The position numbers and the translations under genes were made by a program. Shown here piece by piece: positions 1 to 8,845 of a stretch of 64,000 nucleotides of DNA. The first letter of the stretch is position 1; every line of letters begins with the position of its first letter. The notes beneath the pieces are model-generated. The model saw only the letters and a list, made by a program, of their open reading frames with translations, was not told where the DNA came from and ran no database searches. Source of the DNA: Bordetella parapertussis (GTDB lineage: Bacteria > Pseudomonadota > Gammaproteobacteria > Burkholderiales > Burkholderiaceae_B); contig CAMDEF010000005.1 in assembly GCA_945895265.1 (NCBI GenBank), forward strand, positions 87,112 to 151,111, read 5' to 3'.

Positions 1-479
1 TGTCGTCCTATCGCATTACTGATTCGCACCCCTCGGGCGATGGCCCGATTCAATCGATGCGTCGGGCGATTGCAGATGCAGGTGCACAGAACGCCGATAT
101 CGATTATTTGAACGCGCACGGAACGTCAACACCCATGAATGATCGCAGCGAGTGTGCTGCAGTCAAAGAGGTTTTTGCAGGTCGAGTCAACGCGGTGGGG
201 GTTAGCTCAACCAAAAGCGTGACGGGTCATTTGATTGCTGCTGCTGGCGCGGTCGAGGCGGGCTTGTGCGCGTTAGCGATTCGCGATAGTCTGATGCCAC
301 CTAATGCGAATTTGCAACAACTCGACCCCGATTGCGATGTCAATATTGTTCGTGAGCAACCGCGCGCGCAGCGCATCGGGATGGCACTTTCGAACTCGCT
401 AGGGTTCGGGGGCAGCAATAGTTGTCTGGCGTTTCGACACCCCGAAGATACCGCGGCGCTCGTGGCTTCAGGACGGTAA
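1..479 (+). CDS. Beta-ketoacyl-ACP synthase (KAS II/FabF type), 3' part only
   Basis: The frame is open from the left edge, so the start lies outside the window; about 158 C-terminal residues are visible. They contain the motif HGTSTP with the first active-site His, then the STKSVTGH block with the conserved Lys and second His, and the C-terminal GFGGSN glycine loop. These are the standard condensing-enzyme residues, so this half looks catalytically intact. The product should extend acyl-ACP chains by decarboxylative condensation in the cytoplasm. It ends 5 bp before a second KS gene that lacks the nucleophile, which suggests a paired KS arrangement. The nucleophilic Cys of this protein lies upstream and cannot be checked. 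Confidence 0.93.
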   Translation, partial: SSYRITDSHPSGDGPIQSMRRAIADAGAQNADIDYLNAHGTSTPMNDRSECAAVKEVFAGRVNAVGVSSTKSVTGHLIAAAGAVEAGLCALAIRDSLMPPNANLQQLDPDCDVNIVREQPRAQRIGMALSNSLGFGGSNSCLAFRHPEDTAALVASGR

Positions 480-484
480 ACGCG

Positions 485-1756
485 ATGAGCCGAATTGTCA
501 TTACCGGAACAGGCGCGATTTGCGGTGCGGGCACAGATCCGGCCAGCATTGTTGACACCTTGTTGGCGGGGCGCTCAGCGTTGGCGCCCATTGCCAGTTT
601 TAATGCCGAGCCCTTTCGAGGTGGTCTGGCGGCTGAAGTGCCCGACTACAACGGTGGCAAGTTGCTGGGTGACCGCAAACTACTCAAACTGGTGCGTCGC
701 TCAGATGTATTTGGTATTTATGCCGGTACTCAAGCCATTGAGCAGGCCGGTCTGCCTGCTTGGCGGGCGACGCTGACTGAAGTCGAGGCGGCACACTACG
801 CAGATCAAACCGGTTGTTATGTGGGCTCTGGCGGCGGTGCGTTCGAGGTCAGTTACGACTTTTTTCCGCTGATGGCCGAGACGAAAGCTGATTTGAATGG
901 CTTCGGTCGTGAGTTACCTAATATGGTCAACCCGATGTGGTTGCTCAAGTCGTTGCCTAATAATGTGTTGTGCCATATCAGTATTCGTCATCAACTAAAG
1001 GGCCCAAACGGGTGTATCACGAATCACACCTCAAGTGGGCTCTTGTCGGTGATCGAAAGCGCCTGGGCACTGCGTGAAGGTGATGCTGAGCGTGTTGTGG
1101 CCGTTGGTCATGATGCCCCGATTGAGCCGCAAACCTTGTTGTATCTGGATCGTGTCGGTTTGATTGGCAAAGATAGCTTGCGACCTTTTGATCAGCGGCA
1201 TGATGGTTGTTTGCTGGGCGAGGGCGCGGCGTCGTTCGTGCTTGAAACCGAAGCCTCCGCGCAAGCACGTGGCGCAACCATTTTAGGTGAGTACCTTGGC
1301 GGTGGCGATGCCTCTGAAGGTGAGGGTTTATTCTGTATTCGCGCCGATGGTGATGGCTTGAGTCGTGCGATTGAACTAGCCTTAGCAGACGCACAACTTA
1401 CGCCAGCTGATGTTGGTATGGTTGTGGCGCATGGTAACGGGACGCAAGAATCAGATGCCTCAGAGGCAGCGGCCCTGTTTCGCGTGTTTGGGACTGAGAT
1501 GCCCCCCGTGACGGGCTTTAAATGGTCAGTGGGCCACTTGTTTTCTTCAGCGGGTCTACTCGATGCGGCGGTGGGGCTCGAGGCTTGTCGACGTAACGTG
1601 GTGCCGGGTATCGCGACCCTTGAAACACTCGCTGACTCTTGCGCAGGTTTAAATGTGTCTAAGCAAACACGTGTGCCACGCAGCGATGTGGTGCTCGTGT
1701 TATGCCGCGGTTTTGCCGGTACGAACGCAGCGTTACTGTTGCGTGCGATCCCCTAA
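485..1756 (+). CDS. Ketosynthase-like protein with Cys-to-Thr change at the active site
   Basis: A 423-residue condensing-enzyme homologue. The first ATG fitting the family N-terminus (MSRIVITGTGAICGAG) is at 485; longer in-frame readings run into the upstream gene. The region around residues 173-185 (GPNGCITNHTSSG) aligns without gaps to the usual GPxxSIxTACxSG, which puts Thr182 at the nucleophile position. A Cys is present five residues earlier at 177. The downstream HGNGT His motif and the K...VGHLFSSAG Lys/His block are kept. Loss of only the Cys recalls chain-length-factor partners of type II KS pairs, where it is usually Gln. I infer a non-condensing partner of the upstream KS. It is followed almost directly by the AcpS fusion gene. 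Confidence 0.88.
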   Translation: MSRIVITGTGAICGAGTDPASIVDTLLAGRSALAPIASFNAEPFRGGLAAEVPDYNGGKLLGDRKLLKLVRRSDVFGIYAGTQAIEQAGLPAWRATLTEVEAAHYADQTGCYVGSGGGAFEVSYDFFPLMAETKADLNGFGRELPNMVNPMWLLKSLPNNVLCHISIRHQLKGPNGCITNHTSSGLLSVIESAWALREGDAERVVAVGHDAPIEPQTLLYLDRVGLIGKDSLRPFDQRHDGCLLGEGAASFVLETEASAQARGATILGEYLGGGDASEGEGLFCIRADGDGLSRAIELALADAQLTPADVGMVVAHGNGTQESDASEAAALFRVFGTEMPPVTGFKWSVGHLFSSAGLLDAAVGLEACRRNVVPGIATLETLADSCAGLNVSKQTRVPRSDVVLVLCRGFAGTNAALLLRAIP

Positions 1757-1757
1757 C

Positions 1758-2996
1758 GTGACGCAAGACGCGGTTCGTAGCGAAGCGCTTCCCGATGGCT
1801 GTGCAGTGGATACGGTCGACATCGCACGGGTTGCCCGGCTGGTCGAGGCCATGCCCGGCGAGTTGAATAAACTGTTTTCGGTGCAAGAGCTCACCGATGC
1901 AGGTCAGGGCGCTGGGCGCATTGCCAGCTTGGCTGCGCGCTTTGCGGCCAAAGAAGCATGCCTGAAATTATTTCCGCGCGAGACCGCACTCAATACGATC
2001 ACGGCCATGGATTTTTCAGTGGTGCGCGACGCGTATGGGGCCCCGTACGTCGTGGTGAGTGCCGCGGCTGAAATCGTCATGGGTAGGCACTTAGTCGCTG
2101 AGATCAAATTGTCGTTAACGCACACGCCGCTATCCGCCACTGCCGTGGCCTTGCGGGTGCCTAAAGTGATTGAGCCAAGTCGGGGTGGGCGCTTTTTATA
2201 CCGCTGGTTACCTTACCGGCGTGCGGTCATTCTTGAGAATTTAACGCGCGTCTACGCAGAGCAAGTCAGTCGACAGCAAATCATCTTGTTGGCGCAGGCA
2301 CATTACAGCCACTTACTGAGCTTATTGAAAGAATTATTTCAATTTCGATTTTTATCCACGCAGCAAAAAAAAGATGTCGTGAAAGTCGAAGACGTATCTA
2401 TCATGTGGGACGCCTATGCCCAAGGCAAGGGGGTCTTGATCTTGACGGGCCACTTCGGTAACTTTGAGGTGTCTACGGTTGCTGGGATCGAGCATTTTCC
2501 GCAGGTGAAGGGACATATTCATTTTTTGCGAAGGCCGATCAAACCCAAATGGCTGAGTGATTTACTCACGAATCGCTTTAAAAAAGCAGGTTTTGGCGTG
2601 GTGGGGCGCCGTGGCTCTCTTGAAGAGATTGTTGAGACGCTTGAGCGAGGCGATGTCATCGTTTTTCCGTTTGATCAATATGCCAGACGGCCAGAAGGCA
2701 TTGAGGTTGAGTTTTTTGGCCATGCTGCTGGTACCTATAAAAGCATGGCCCTCATCGCGTTGGCGACTGGTGCGCCAGTGGTGCCAGCGGCTTCATGGCG
2801 CGAACCCGACGGCACGCACGTGTTACGGTTTTTACCCCCACTCACACCGATCGTAGATAACGATGTCGGTGCTGAAATCACGCGCAACACGCGGGCGTTC
2901 AATCAGGCTCTTGAGTTGGTAATTGTGAGGCACCCTGAGCAATGGTGGTGGATGCACCGTCGCTGGAAAAATCAGCCTAACGCCAAGCATAAGTAA
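1758..2996 (+). CDS. Fusion of holo-ACP synthase-like domain and LpxL/LPLAT-type acyltransferase
   Basis: About 412 residues. Residues ~15-135 resemble AcpS-type 4'-phosphopantetheinyl transferases: VDTVDIARV near the start, RFAAKEA (the metal-binding and catalytic Glu/Lys motif) and a SLTHT strand. From ~145 to the end the sequence resembles the lauroyl/lysophospholipid acyltransferase family: LTGHFGNFEV carries the HX4E-type motif, followed by FPFDQYAR. The first domain would load phosphopantetheine on ACP; the second would move an acyl chain from ACP to a lipid. Start uncertain: GTG at 1758, two bases after the preceding stop, or GTG at 1743; neither has a clear ribosome-binding site. The single frame is open throughout, so the fusion is not an obvious assembly error. 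Confidence 0.85.
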   Translation: MTQDAVRSEALPDGCAVDTVDIARVARLVEAMPGELNKLFSVQELTDAGQGAGRIASLAARFAAKEACLKLFPRETALNTITAMDFSVVRDAYGAPYVVVSAAAEIVMGRHLVAEIKLSLTHTPLSATAVALRVPKVIEPSRGGRFLYRWLPYRRAVILENLTRVYAEQVSRQQIILLAQAHYSHLLSLLKELFQFRFLSTQQKKDVVKVEDVSIMWDAYAQGKGVLILTGHFGNFEVSTVAGIEHFPQVKGHIHFLRRPIKPKWLSDLLTNRFKKAGFGVVGRRGSLEEIVETLERGDVIVFPFDQYARRPEGIEVEFFGHAAGTYKSMALIALATGAPVVPAASWREPDGTHVLRFLPPLTPIVDNDVGAEITRNTRAFNQALELVIVRHPEQWWWMHRRWKNQPNAKHK

Positions 2997-3059
2997 GCGA
3001 CTGAGTGGGTACGGCCTCGTTTAAACATTTGCTGACTTGGCAGTGCTTTGACACAGCGG

Positions 3060-3088
3060 CGACTACGCTCTGCCTGCTTGCGTAGTCG
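3060..3088. terminator. Inverted repeat between convergent genes, possible terminator
   Basis: CGACTACGC at 3060-3068 pairs perfectly with GCGTAGTCG at 3080-3088, giving a 9-bp stem with an 11-nt loop, between two convergent genes. There is no clear T-tract on either side, so factor-independent termination is only a possibility. Confidence 0.35.
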
Positions 3089-3108
3089 ACCCCTCAGACC
3101 GTGAGTGC

Positions 3109-3345
3109 TTAGTTAGACTTTGCGTTTTCGTGTTTGTCGTAAACATAAGTGCCGATGGCACCAATGGCGGCGCCACCTAAGGCGCCCCAAATGGGGTTGC
3201 CATCGGCGATCAGCGCAATGCCTGCACCCGCAGCGGCGCCAATCGCACCCGCTGAGAGCGTACGTTGTTGAGTGTTGCTCATGTTAGAACAGCCACCAAG
3301 CGTGAGTGCTGCGCAAACCGGTAAAACCAATAAGATTTTTTTCAT
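3109..3345 (-). CDS. Small glycine-zipper lipoprotein
   Basis: A 78-residue predicted outer-membrane or periplasmic lipoprotein. The N-terminus MKKILLVLPVCAALTLGGC is a lipoprotein signal with lipobox LGGC. The mature part has an alanine/glycine-rich zipper (AGAIGAAAGAGIALIADG...GALGGAAIGAIG), followed by a short charged tail. ATG 3345 is chosen because AAGGA lies seven bases before it. Function unknown; such proteins are often compared with osmotically inducible or SlyB-like lipoproteins. A glycine-zipper lipoprotein of another type lies nearby at 3934. Confidence 0.75.
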   Translation of the reverse strand: MKKILLVLPVCAALTLGGCSNMSNTQQRTLSAGAIGAAAGAGIALIADGNPIWGALGGAAIGAIGTYVYDKHENAKSN

Positions 3346-3401
3346 TATCAATCCTTAAAACGTAACGAAGTCAGACGTTGTGTACAAAGCTATGCATCTC
3401 T

Positions 3402-3764
3402 TTAGCGTTTGCAGGGAAACGTCTCGCCCAAATAGCGCAAAATCGTGTCTGAGGCTGAGGCCTGCTTGAACTGTGGATGCGCGGCTGACCACTTGATAAA
3501 GTTATCAATGTGTTGTTGGCGTGTCAGGGTAGAGGTTTGCGCGCAGACAAAGGCAGGGGCTTTTTGCGGGTGACGCGTCACGAGGTAGGTTTCGTAGACG
3601 CCTTGGCTGTAGCCGTGGCAAAAGTTTTGAGCGGCTACGTCTGCTGTGCTCGCACACAGGCCGACAAATTTTTCAGTAGTCGTGGTGGCCGCCGGGGCTT
3701 GTTGCGCCGAGGTGGTTGCACTGGCGAGCGCCAGGCAAAGCAGTGCAAGGTGTTTGTTCATCAT
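3402..3764 (-). CDS. Secreted Rap1a/Tai-like protein
   Basis: A 120-residue protein with a cleavable signal peptide (MMNKHLALLCLALASATTSAQQ). The mature part shows LCAS....FCHGYSQGVYE, then a VCAQ segment and a final FPCKR. Four spaced cysteines and the CxGYxxGxx helix fit the Rap1a/Tai family of small periplasmic helical proteins, known both as type VI effector immunity proteins and as proteins of unknown role. No effector gene is visible beside it, so an immunity role is not supported here. Two ATG codons are adjacent; the first follows GGAAATC. Confidence 0.6.
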   Translation of the reverse strand: MMNKHLALLCLALASATTSAQQAPAATTTTEKFVGLCASTADVAAQNFCHGYSQGVYETYLVTRHPQKAPAFVCAQTSTLTRQQHIDNFIKWSAAHPQFKQASASDTILRYLGETFPCKR

Positions 3765-3933
3765 GATTTCCGAGAAGCTTCGCCGTTTTGGTCGAAGGGA
3801 TAAGGGCTCAATGGTATTGCAATCGCGGTCTTTCGAGTCGATTCAGACCTTGAGACTAGGTTGCTAAATTACTCAATTGAATCATAACTTGGAAGTACAA
3901 TCCGGTAACTTCCTTTTTTAATCGAGATCCTCA

Positions 3934-4371
3934 ATGTTTAAAAGAATTGTCGCTGGCACAGTCACTATTTTATTCACTTTAGGTTTAACCGCTTGTGCGC
4001 CAACAACGCCATCCGCTCCGCTCGAAATTCGCTCTGGCGTGATCCAACAAATTACGGCAACGCAAATCGCGAATAATCACGAAACTGGCGTGGGGGCTGT
4101 GATTGGTGCGCTGGGCGGTTTGGGGGTTGGGGCGCTGATTGGCTCGGGCACGGGTAAAGCTGTCGCGATGGTTCTCGGTGCGGTGGGCGGTGCTGTGGGT
4201 GGTAATGAAATTCAAAAACATTATGACAAGCCCGTTGCAGGTCAACAGATTTTTGTTCGTACCAGCAGCGGTGTGTTAGTGACTGTCACGCAGCCGACCG
4301 GTAACTTTCGCGTAGGCCAAAAAGTTTATATCGAAGGTGCAGGTACTGATGCCCGTGTTGTGGCTCAGTAA
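3934..4371 (+). CDS. SlyB/Pcp-like glycine-zipper outer-membrane lipoprotein
   Basis: A 145-residue protein. Lipobox LTAC follows a hydrophobic signal (residues 1-21), then a SlyB-type domain: RSGVIQQIT, a double glycine-rich hydrophobic hairpin (GAVIGALGGLGVGALIGSGTGK...GAVGGAVGGNEIQKHYD), and a C-terminal beta segment with the QIFVRTSSGVLVTVTQP signature. SlyB/PcpL-type lipoproteins sit in the outer membrane and help keep the envelope intact. It stands alone, ends in a strong terminator shared with the convergent HiPIP gene, and has no obvious operon partner. Confidence 0.85.
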   Translation: MFKRIVAGTVTILFTLGLTACAPTTPSAPLEIRSGVIQQITATQIANNHETGVGAVIGALGGLGVGALIGSGTGKAVAMVLGAVGGAVGGNEIQKHYDKPVAGQQIFVRTSSGVLVTVTQPTGNFRVGQKVYIEGAGTDARVVAQ

Positions 4372-4389
4372 GGGTTGAGGCAAAAAAAA

Positions 4390-4413
4390 CCGCTGCAGTG
4401 CAGCGGTTTTTTT
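4390..4413. terminator. Bidirectional intrinsic terminator
   Basis: The stem CCGCTG...CAGCGG (4390-4406) is preceded by eight A and followed by seven T. It can therefore act as an intrinsic terminator on both strands, for the lipoprotein gene ending at 4371 and the HiPIP gene ending at 4426. Confidence 0.88.
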
Positions 4414-4425
4414 ATTGGTGGTCGC

Positions 4426-4728
4426 TTAAGCTTTTTTGACCCAAGCGTTACACCATGCTGGCGCGGCGACAAGCTTGCCGGGGAAGATGGCACAGGTGCC
4501 GGCTTCGGGTGATTTACTGACGTACAGCTGGCAGTTACTGCAAACTTGGCCATCGACGTACTTCGGAAACTTGGCCTTATCGACTTGAGTGGCGACTGCT
4601 TTGTAGCCCAGCGCAACCGCTTGAGGCTCGGACTCACCGATCAGTGCTTGCGCGTTAGCTTGTTGTGCAAGAGGCAAGGTGGCCAGGCCGGCCGAGTACA
4701 TCATGAATTGGCGACGTGAGGTTGTCAT
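4426..4728 (-). CDS. hip: High-potential iron-sulfur protein (HiPIP)
   Basis: A 100-residue Tat-exported periplasmic electron carrier. The N-terminus (SRRQFMMYSAGLATLPLAQQANA) carries the twin-arginine motif at residues 5-6. The mature domain has the four [4Fe-4S] ligands at Cys63, Cys66, Cys79 and Cys93 with the usual spacing (CSNCQLY...GTCAIFPGK...AWCNAW). HiPIPs pass electrons from the bc1 complex or other donors to terminal oxidases or reaction centres. It is monocistronic, with a long upstream spacer (4729-4915) in which no other gene is seen. Confidence 0.93.
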   Translation of the reverse strand: MTTSRRQFMMYSAGLATLPLAQQANAQALIGESEPQAVALGYKAVATQVDKAKFPKYVDGQVCSNCQLYVSKSPEAGTCAIFPGKLVAAPAWCNAWVKKA

Positions 4729-4915
4729 ATCTGTATCCTGAGAATAAAAGTGCTTTGTGAGCGAAACAACGTACAGCTTAAATTAAACAACTGATGCGAA
4801 ATTTGAGGGTTCAGCGAAGTCCTATACAGGGATCAATCACTCAACCTTGAGTCATTTTATCGCTTTCAACGTTTGCGTGTTGCGAGAGCAGTGTGGTTAA
4901 TCTTGCGAAACTTGG

Positions 4916-5785
4916 TTAATCAGCATGACGCTTGTCGAATTCCCAAACATCTTCAAAGCCCATGAGTTTGGTCAGATCAGTAAAGTCGTACAACTCAACG
5001 GTGTTGCCTGTCGATGAACCAGTGCTTTTAAAGTGTTGGTAAACCTTCGTCATAGCCTGAACGCCTGCTAACAGCGCTGTCACCGGAAATATCGCCAACT
5101 TAAAACCTAGCCCCTCAAGGTCAGCCTTGCTTAAGACGGGTGTGCGACCTTTTTCAACCATATTCGCCAATAACGGCAAATCAAATGACGCACCGATCTT
5201 GCGCATTTCTTCTTCGGTTTCGGGTGATTCAACAAACAAAATGTCTGCTCCGGCTTTGGCGTAGGCCTCAGCGCGTCGTAGTGCCTCATCCAGCCCGAGC
5301 GTAGTGCGCGAGTCAGTGCGCGCAATAATCAAAAAGTCTTTTGATTGACGGGCCTCTGCGGCGACTTTGATTTTTTTGACCATATCCGCCATCGGGATCA
5401 CTCGCCGTCCTGGTGTGTGGCCGCATTTTTTAGGAAACTCTTGATCTTCGAGTTGAATCGCCGATGCGCCGGCAAGTTCGTAGCCCTGCACGGTGTGGCG
5501 TACGTTTAACAAGCCGCCGTAGCCCGTGTCGCCATCGGCGATTAAGGGTGTTCGCGCCATTTTTGCCATGGCACCGACTCGCCCAACCATATCGCTATAG
5601 GTGGCCAGGCCCGCATCAGGTAAGCCCAGATGCGAGGCCACGGCGCCAAAGCCGGTCATGTACAAGGCATCAAAGCCAAAGCTGTCTGCCAGTCGCAGTG
5701 ACACCATATCGTAGACGCCGGGGGCGGTTACTAGCCCAGGTTGTTTCAGACGTTCATGCAGCTTTGCAGGTTTAGAGTTTGCCAT
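4916..5785 (-). CDS. PEP mutase/isocitrate lyase superfamily enzyme (oxaloacetate decarboxylase or methylmalate-type lyase)
   Basis: 289 residues, a typical length for this TIM-barrel family. The metal-binding DGDTGYG (Asp84, Asp86), the QLEDQ strand (Glu113) and the signature KKCGH (119-123) are all present, so it is probably a C-C lyase rather than a phosphonopyruvate mutase. Likely substrates are oxaloacetate, 2-methylisocitrate or a dialkylmalate; the sequence does not decide. ATG 5785 is preferred over an upstream TTG because GAGG lies nine bases before it. It points away from the catabolic genes starting at 6074, with the intervening DNA a probable divergent promoter region. Confidence 0.85.
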   Translation of the reverse strand: MANSKPAKLHERLKQPGLVTAPGVYDMVSLRLADSFGFDALYMTGFGAVASHLGLPDAGLATYSDMVGRVGAMAKMARTPLIADGDTGYGGLLNVRHTVQGYELAGASAIQLEDQEFPKKCGHTPGRRVIPMADMVKKIKVAAEARQSKDFLIIARTDSRTTLGLDEALRRAEAYAKAGADILFVESPETEEEMRKIGASFDLPLLANMVEKGRTPVLSKADLEGLGFKLAIFPVTALLAGVQAMTKVYQHFKSTGSSTGNTVELYDFTDLTKLMGFEDVWEFDKRHAD

Positions 5786-6073
5786 GTCGAAATACCTCAA
5801 AAAATTGAGTGCTTATCGTAGCAGGTCATGACGCGGATGTTGTGTGCTGACGAGACGGATTTTGCTTCAGTTCTTGAGACCATGACCGGCATCCCAGGCT
5901 GGCAGCGTTGGAGTCTGATCAGTAAACACTTGACGCGGTGCAGCGGGCAAGCCAAACTCAATACTTCGCAGCCGGGTCTGTAAATGAGGTTCATGATGGA
6001 TGTTTCGAACCTGTCTTATTTACGTGTGTTGATGGATGTTGCGAGTGATTCTTATTTACCCAAGGGTGCTCCG

Positions 6074-6907
6074 ATGAACGACCTCAGTCTGCCAAAAGCG
6101 GTTAGCCAAGCGGCGCTGTCTGCGCAAACCCCTAACCCTGGCCACCAAGCCCGTTTGCGTAGCCGCAACGGCGAGGCTCGCGGTCATACCGCAGGTGTCG
6201 CACCGGGCAACGTGCAGGGCAATTTGATGGTCTTGCCCAAAGATCTGGCAAGTGATTTTTTGCTGTTTTGTCAGCGTAATCCTCGACCCTGTCCAATTTT
6301 GGCCGTATCCGAACCGGGTAATCCTATGCTACCCAGCCTTGGCGAAGACGTTGATATTCGTTACGACATCCCGCGTTATCGTGTCTACAAAGACGGCGTC
6401 TTGGTTGACGAGCCTTACGATATTGCCAGTCAATGGCGCGACGATTTAGTGAGCTTTGTTTTAGGCTGCTCTTTTTCGTTTGAGCAAGCCTTGGTCGAAG
6501 CGGGTATTCCTTTGCGGCATCTCGAAGAGCAGCGTACGGTGCCTATGTACCGAACCAATATTGCAACGACGCCGGCGGGCGTGTTTCACGGCCCGATGGT
6601 GGTGTCTATGCGACCAATGCGTGCGGCTGATATTGTGCGTGCCGTGCAGGTTACTTCGCGGTTTCCGAGTGTGCACGGTGCGCCGGTGCACATTGGCATG
6701 CCGCACTTGATTGGCATTCAAGACATCAATCAACCGGATTTTGGTGAATCGGTCACCATCCATGAGGATGAGATGCCTGTGTTTTGGGCTTGTGGTGTGA
6801 CGCCGCAATCCGTTGCGATGGCGATGAAGCCTGCTTTTTGTCTGACGCATGCGCCGGGGTCAATGCTTGTCACCGATCTGACGAATAATAGTCTGGCAAG
6901 TTTTTAA
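6074..6907 (+). CDS. DUF1445 family putative hydro-lyase (D-glutamate cyclase-like)
   Basis: 277 residues matching the DUF1445/YcsI family in length and order: an ARxxxRxGxxxGxTAGxAPGxxQxNL-like N-terminus ([25 protein letters not shown]), then [15 protein letters not shown], [20 protein letters not shown], and the C-terminal [10 protein letters not shown]...[10 protein letters not shown]. Members are annotated as hydro-lyases, and one eukaryotic relative is D-glutamate cyclase. ATG 6074 follows AAGGG at a good distance; the longer frame to 5984 lacks family similarity. It precedes a TRAP importer, so I infer a role in metabolising the imported acid. Confidence 0.83.
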   Translation: MNDLSLPKAVSQAALSAQTPNPGHQARLRSRNGEARGHTAGVAPGNVQGNLMVLPKDLASDFLLFCQRNPRPCPILAVSEPGNPMLPSLGEDVDIRYDIPRYRVYKDGVLVDEPYDIASQWRDDLVSFVLGCSFSFEQALVEAGIPLRHLEEQRTVPMYRTNIATTPAGVFHGPMVVSMRPMRAADIVRAVQVTSRFPSVHGAPVHIGMPHLIGIQDINQPDFGESVTIHEDEMPVFWACGVTPQSVAMAMKPAFCLTHAPGSMLVTDLTNNSLASF

Positions 6908-7082
6908 TCGCCTTTGTTTGAAGAGCGGCTCGGCACTTTATCAGGGTCGCTCAACAAATTGTTAGTCGCCTCACGGGTTTTTAGCAAGGTGTGGCGTTTG
7001 CCGAAGCACAGCCGGCTTGCGGCTGCTGAGGTGATAGATTCTTTCTCTGTTGTCGATGTGTCATATTTTTAGGAGCTTATAA

Positions 7083-8168
7083 ATGAACGTTTTAAATCGA
7101 TCAATGATGGTCACAGCTTTGTTCACTGCAATGCAGCTATCGAACGTGTCAGCTCAAACAGCTGCAACGGGGCCCAAGATTGCGGTGCAAGCCATTACAC
7201 AGGTGTCGCCAACGATTCCGCAGTACACCCAGGTGGATCAACCCATGTTGCGCGATGGTCTCAAGGCGGCCACCAACGGTCGGGTTGAAATTACGCTCTC
7301 GTCTTGGCCCGAGCGCAACGTCAATGGTCCTGAAGTGCTGCGCTTAGTGCGTTCGGGTCAAGTTGACATTGCAGCGGGTCCGCTCACCACAGTTTCGGGC
7401 GATGTGCCGATGCTCGATGGTATCGACCTTGCCGGTTTAAATCCTGGCATTGCACAGGCGCGCAAAGTCGCAGACGCGATGATGCCGGTTGCGAATAAAG
7501 AGCTTGAAAAATTAGGTATCAAACTTGTGGCAACGTACCCGTTCTCGGGTCAAATGTTGTTCTGCCGTAAGCCAATTGCCTCGTTAGCGGATTTGAAAGG
7601 CCTGAAAGTGCGAATCAACGGTCCCTCGGCAGGTGACCTGGTCAAGGCGTTGGGTGGACAACCTGTTTCACTCGCCTTTGGTGAAGTCTACACAGCGCTT
7701 GAGCGTGGCACCGTTGATTGCGGCATCACGGGTTCGGGTTCGGGCAATGGCGTGAAATGGCCAGAGGTGACAACACATCTTCACACGCTATCTTTATCCT
7801 GGTCGACCGCTGGTTACTTTGTGAATTTGGCTTGGTGGAACAAGCTTGAGCCTTCGATTCGTGCTCAGTTTGAAAAGACGTTTGCCGCAATTGAAAATGC
7901 CCAGTGGAAACTTGGCGAAGAGGCGACTGCTGATGGTGTGGCGTGTAACGTTGGCCGTGCAGAGGGTTGTTCGGGTAAATTGGCGACGCTGGTTAAAAAG
8001 CCCATGGCAGAAGTTAAGGCTCAGCCAAATGAGGCAAGCTTGATTCAGGCAAGTCTGGCTGACACAATCTTGCCCGCCTGGGTTAAACGCTGTGGCGATC
8101 GTTGCGGTGTGGTGTACAACGAGGTGATCGCACCGATCTCCGGTGTGAAGTACACCGCCGGTAAGTAA
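7083..8168 (+). CDS. dctP: TRAP transporter solute-binding protein, DctP type
   Basis: 361 residues with a signal peptide (cleavage near VSAQ, residue ~25) and a DctP fold: GPEVLRLVRSGQVDIAAGPL, the KGLKVRINGPSAGDLVKALGGQPVSLAFGEVYTALERGTVDCGI core with its carboxylate-binding Arg, and a W-rich C-terminal lobe. It would capture an organic acid in the periplasm. Four extra Cys residues in the C-terminal part (ACNVGRAEGCSG, RCGDRCG) are unusual for DctP proteins and may form disulfides. AGGAG lies about eight bases before the ATG. It is followed by the small and large permease genes. Confidence 0.92.
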   Translation: MNVLNRSMMVTALFTAMQLSNVSAQTAATGPKIAVQAITQVSPTIPQYTQVDQPMLRDGLKAATNGRVEITLSSWPERNVNGPEVLRLVRSGQVDIAAGPLTTVSGDVPMLDGIDLAGLNPGIAQARKVADAMMPVANKELEKLGIKLVATYPFSGQMLFCRKPIASLADLKGLKVRINGPSAGDLVKALGGQPVSLAFGEVYTALERGTVDCGITGSGSGNGVKWPEVTTHLHTLSLSWSTAGYFVNLAWWNKLEPSIRAQFEKTFAAIENAQWKLGEEATADGVACNVGRAEGCSGKLATLVKKPMAEVKAQPNEASLIQASLADTILPAWVKRCGDRCGVVYNEVIAPISGVKYTAGK

Positions 8169-8170
8169 AG

Positions 8171-8845
8171 GTGTATCAAGGCCTTGAATGGCTCAGCCGC
8201 CGTGCGATGTGGATAGCGGGCTTTTGCTATCTACTGATCACGGCACTGATCTGTTTTGATATTTTTGCCAGAAAGTTTCTCGGATTTTCAACCGAATCCA
8301 CCACTGAACTCACGGGCTATCTCATGGCCATTGGCATGAGTTGGGGGCTGGCTGGCACACTGTTTGAGCGTGGTCATGTGCGCATCGACGTACTGGTGCA
8401 GCGCATGCCTTTGCGTGTGCGAGTATGGTTGCATTTGGCCTCACTGCTTGCGTTAGTCATCTCAACCGCGTTCTATGTTTACGGTGCGGTCTCGATCGCA
8501 CGCGACTCTTTTGCTTTTAATGCGACTGATCTCACCACCTTGCGCACGCCCCTAGTTCTACCGCAAGGGCTGTGGGCATCCGGCTTTGTGTTGCTATTGC
8601 TTGCAGCCCTTGCTCTGGCTCTGCGTTCAGTCGGGCAGTTAATGCGTGGCGACCTTGGCGCGATGGATCGTGCCTTAATGGCGCGTACTTACGAAGACGA
8701 AGCCGCTGAAACACTCGAAGCGGTTGCCGAGGCACAAGCACATATGCAGGCGCCTGGCTATTCGTCTACTAAGGTGGTTGCTGAGCAACAGGCACCTAGC
8801 CAGACCCCCAGCGTTTCGTCTACTCATAAACAGGGCAGTCAATGA
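8171..8845 (+). CDS. dctQ: TRAP transporter small permease, DctQ type
   Basis: 224 residues with four predicted membrane helices and the DctQ signature FARKFLGFSTESTTELTGYLMAIGMSWGLAGTLFERGHVRIDVL. It binds the DctM subunit to form the sodium-coupled TRAP carrier. The start is GTG at 8171, two bases after the dctP stop. The C-terminus has a long polar tail (residues ~175-224, rich in Ala/Glu/Gln/Ser) beyond the usual end of DctQ proteins. The stop overlaps the dctM start as ATGA. Confidence 0.9.
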   Translation: MYQGLEWLSRRAMWIAGFCYLLITALICFDIFARKFLGFSTESTTELTGYLMAIGMSWGLAGTLFERGHVRIDVLVQRMPLRVRVWLHLASLLALVISTAFYVYGAVSIARDSFAFNATDLTTLRTPLVLPQGLWASGFVLLLLAALALALRSVGQLMRGDLGAMDRALMARTYEDEAAETLEAVAEAQAHMQAPGYSSTKVVAEQQAPSQTPSVSSTHKQGSQ

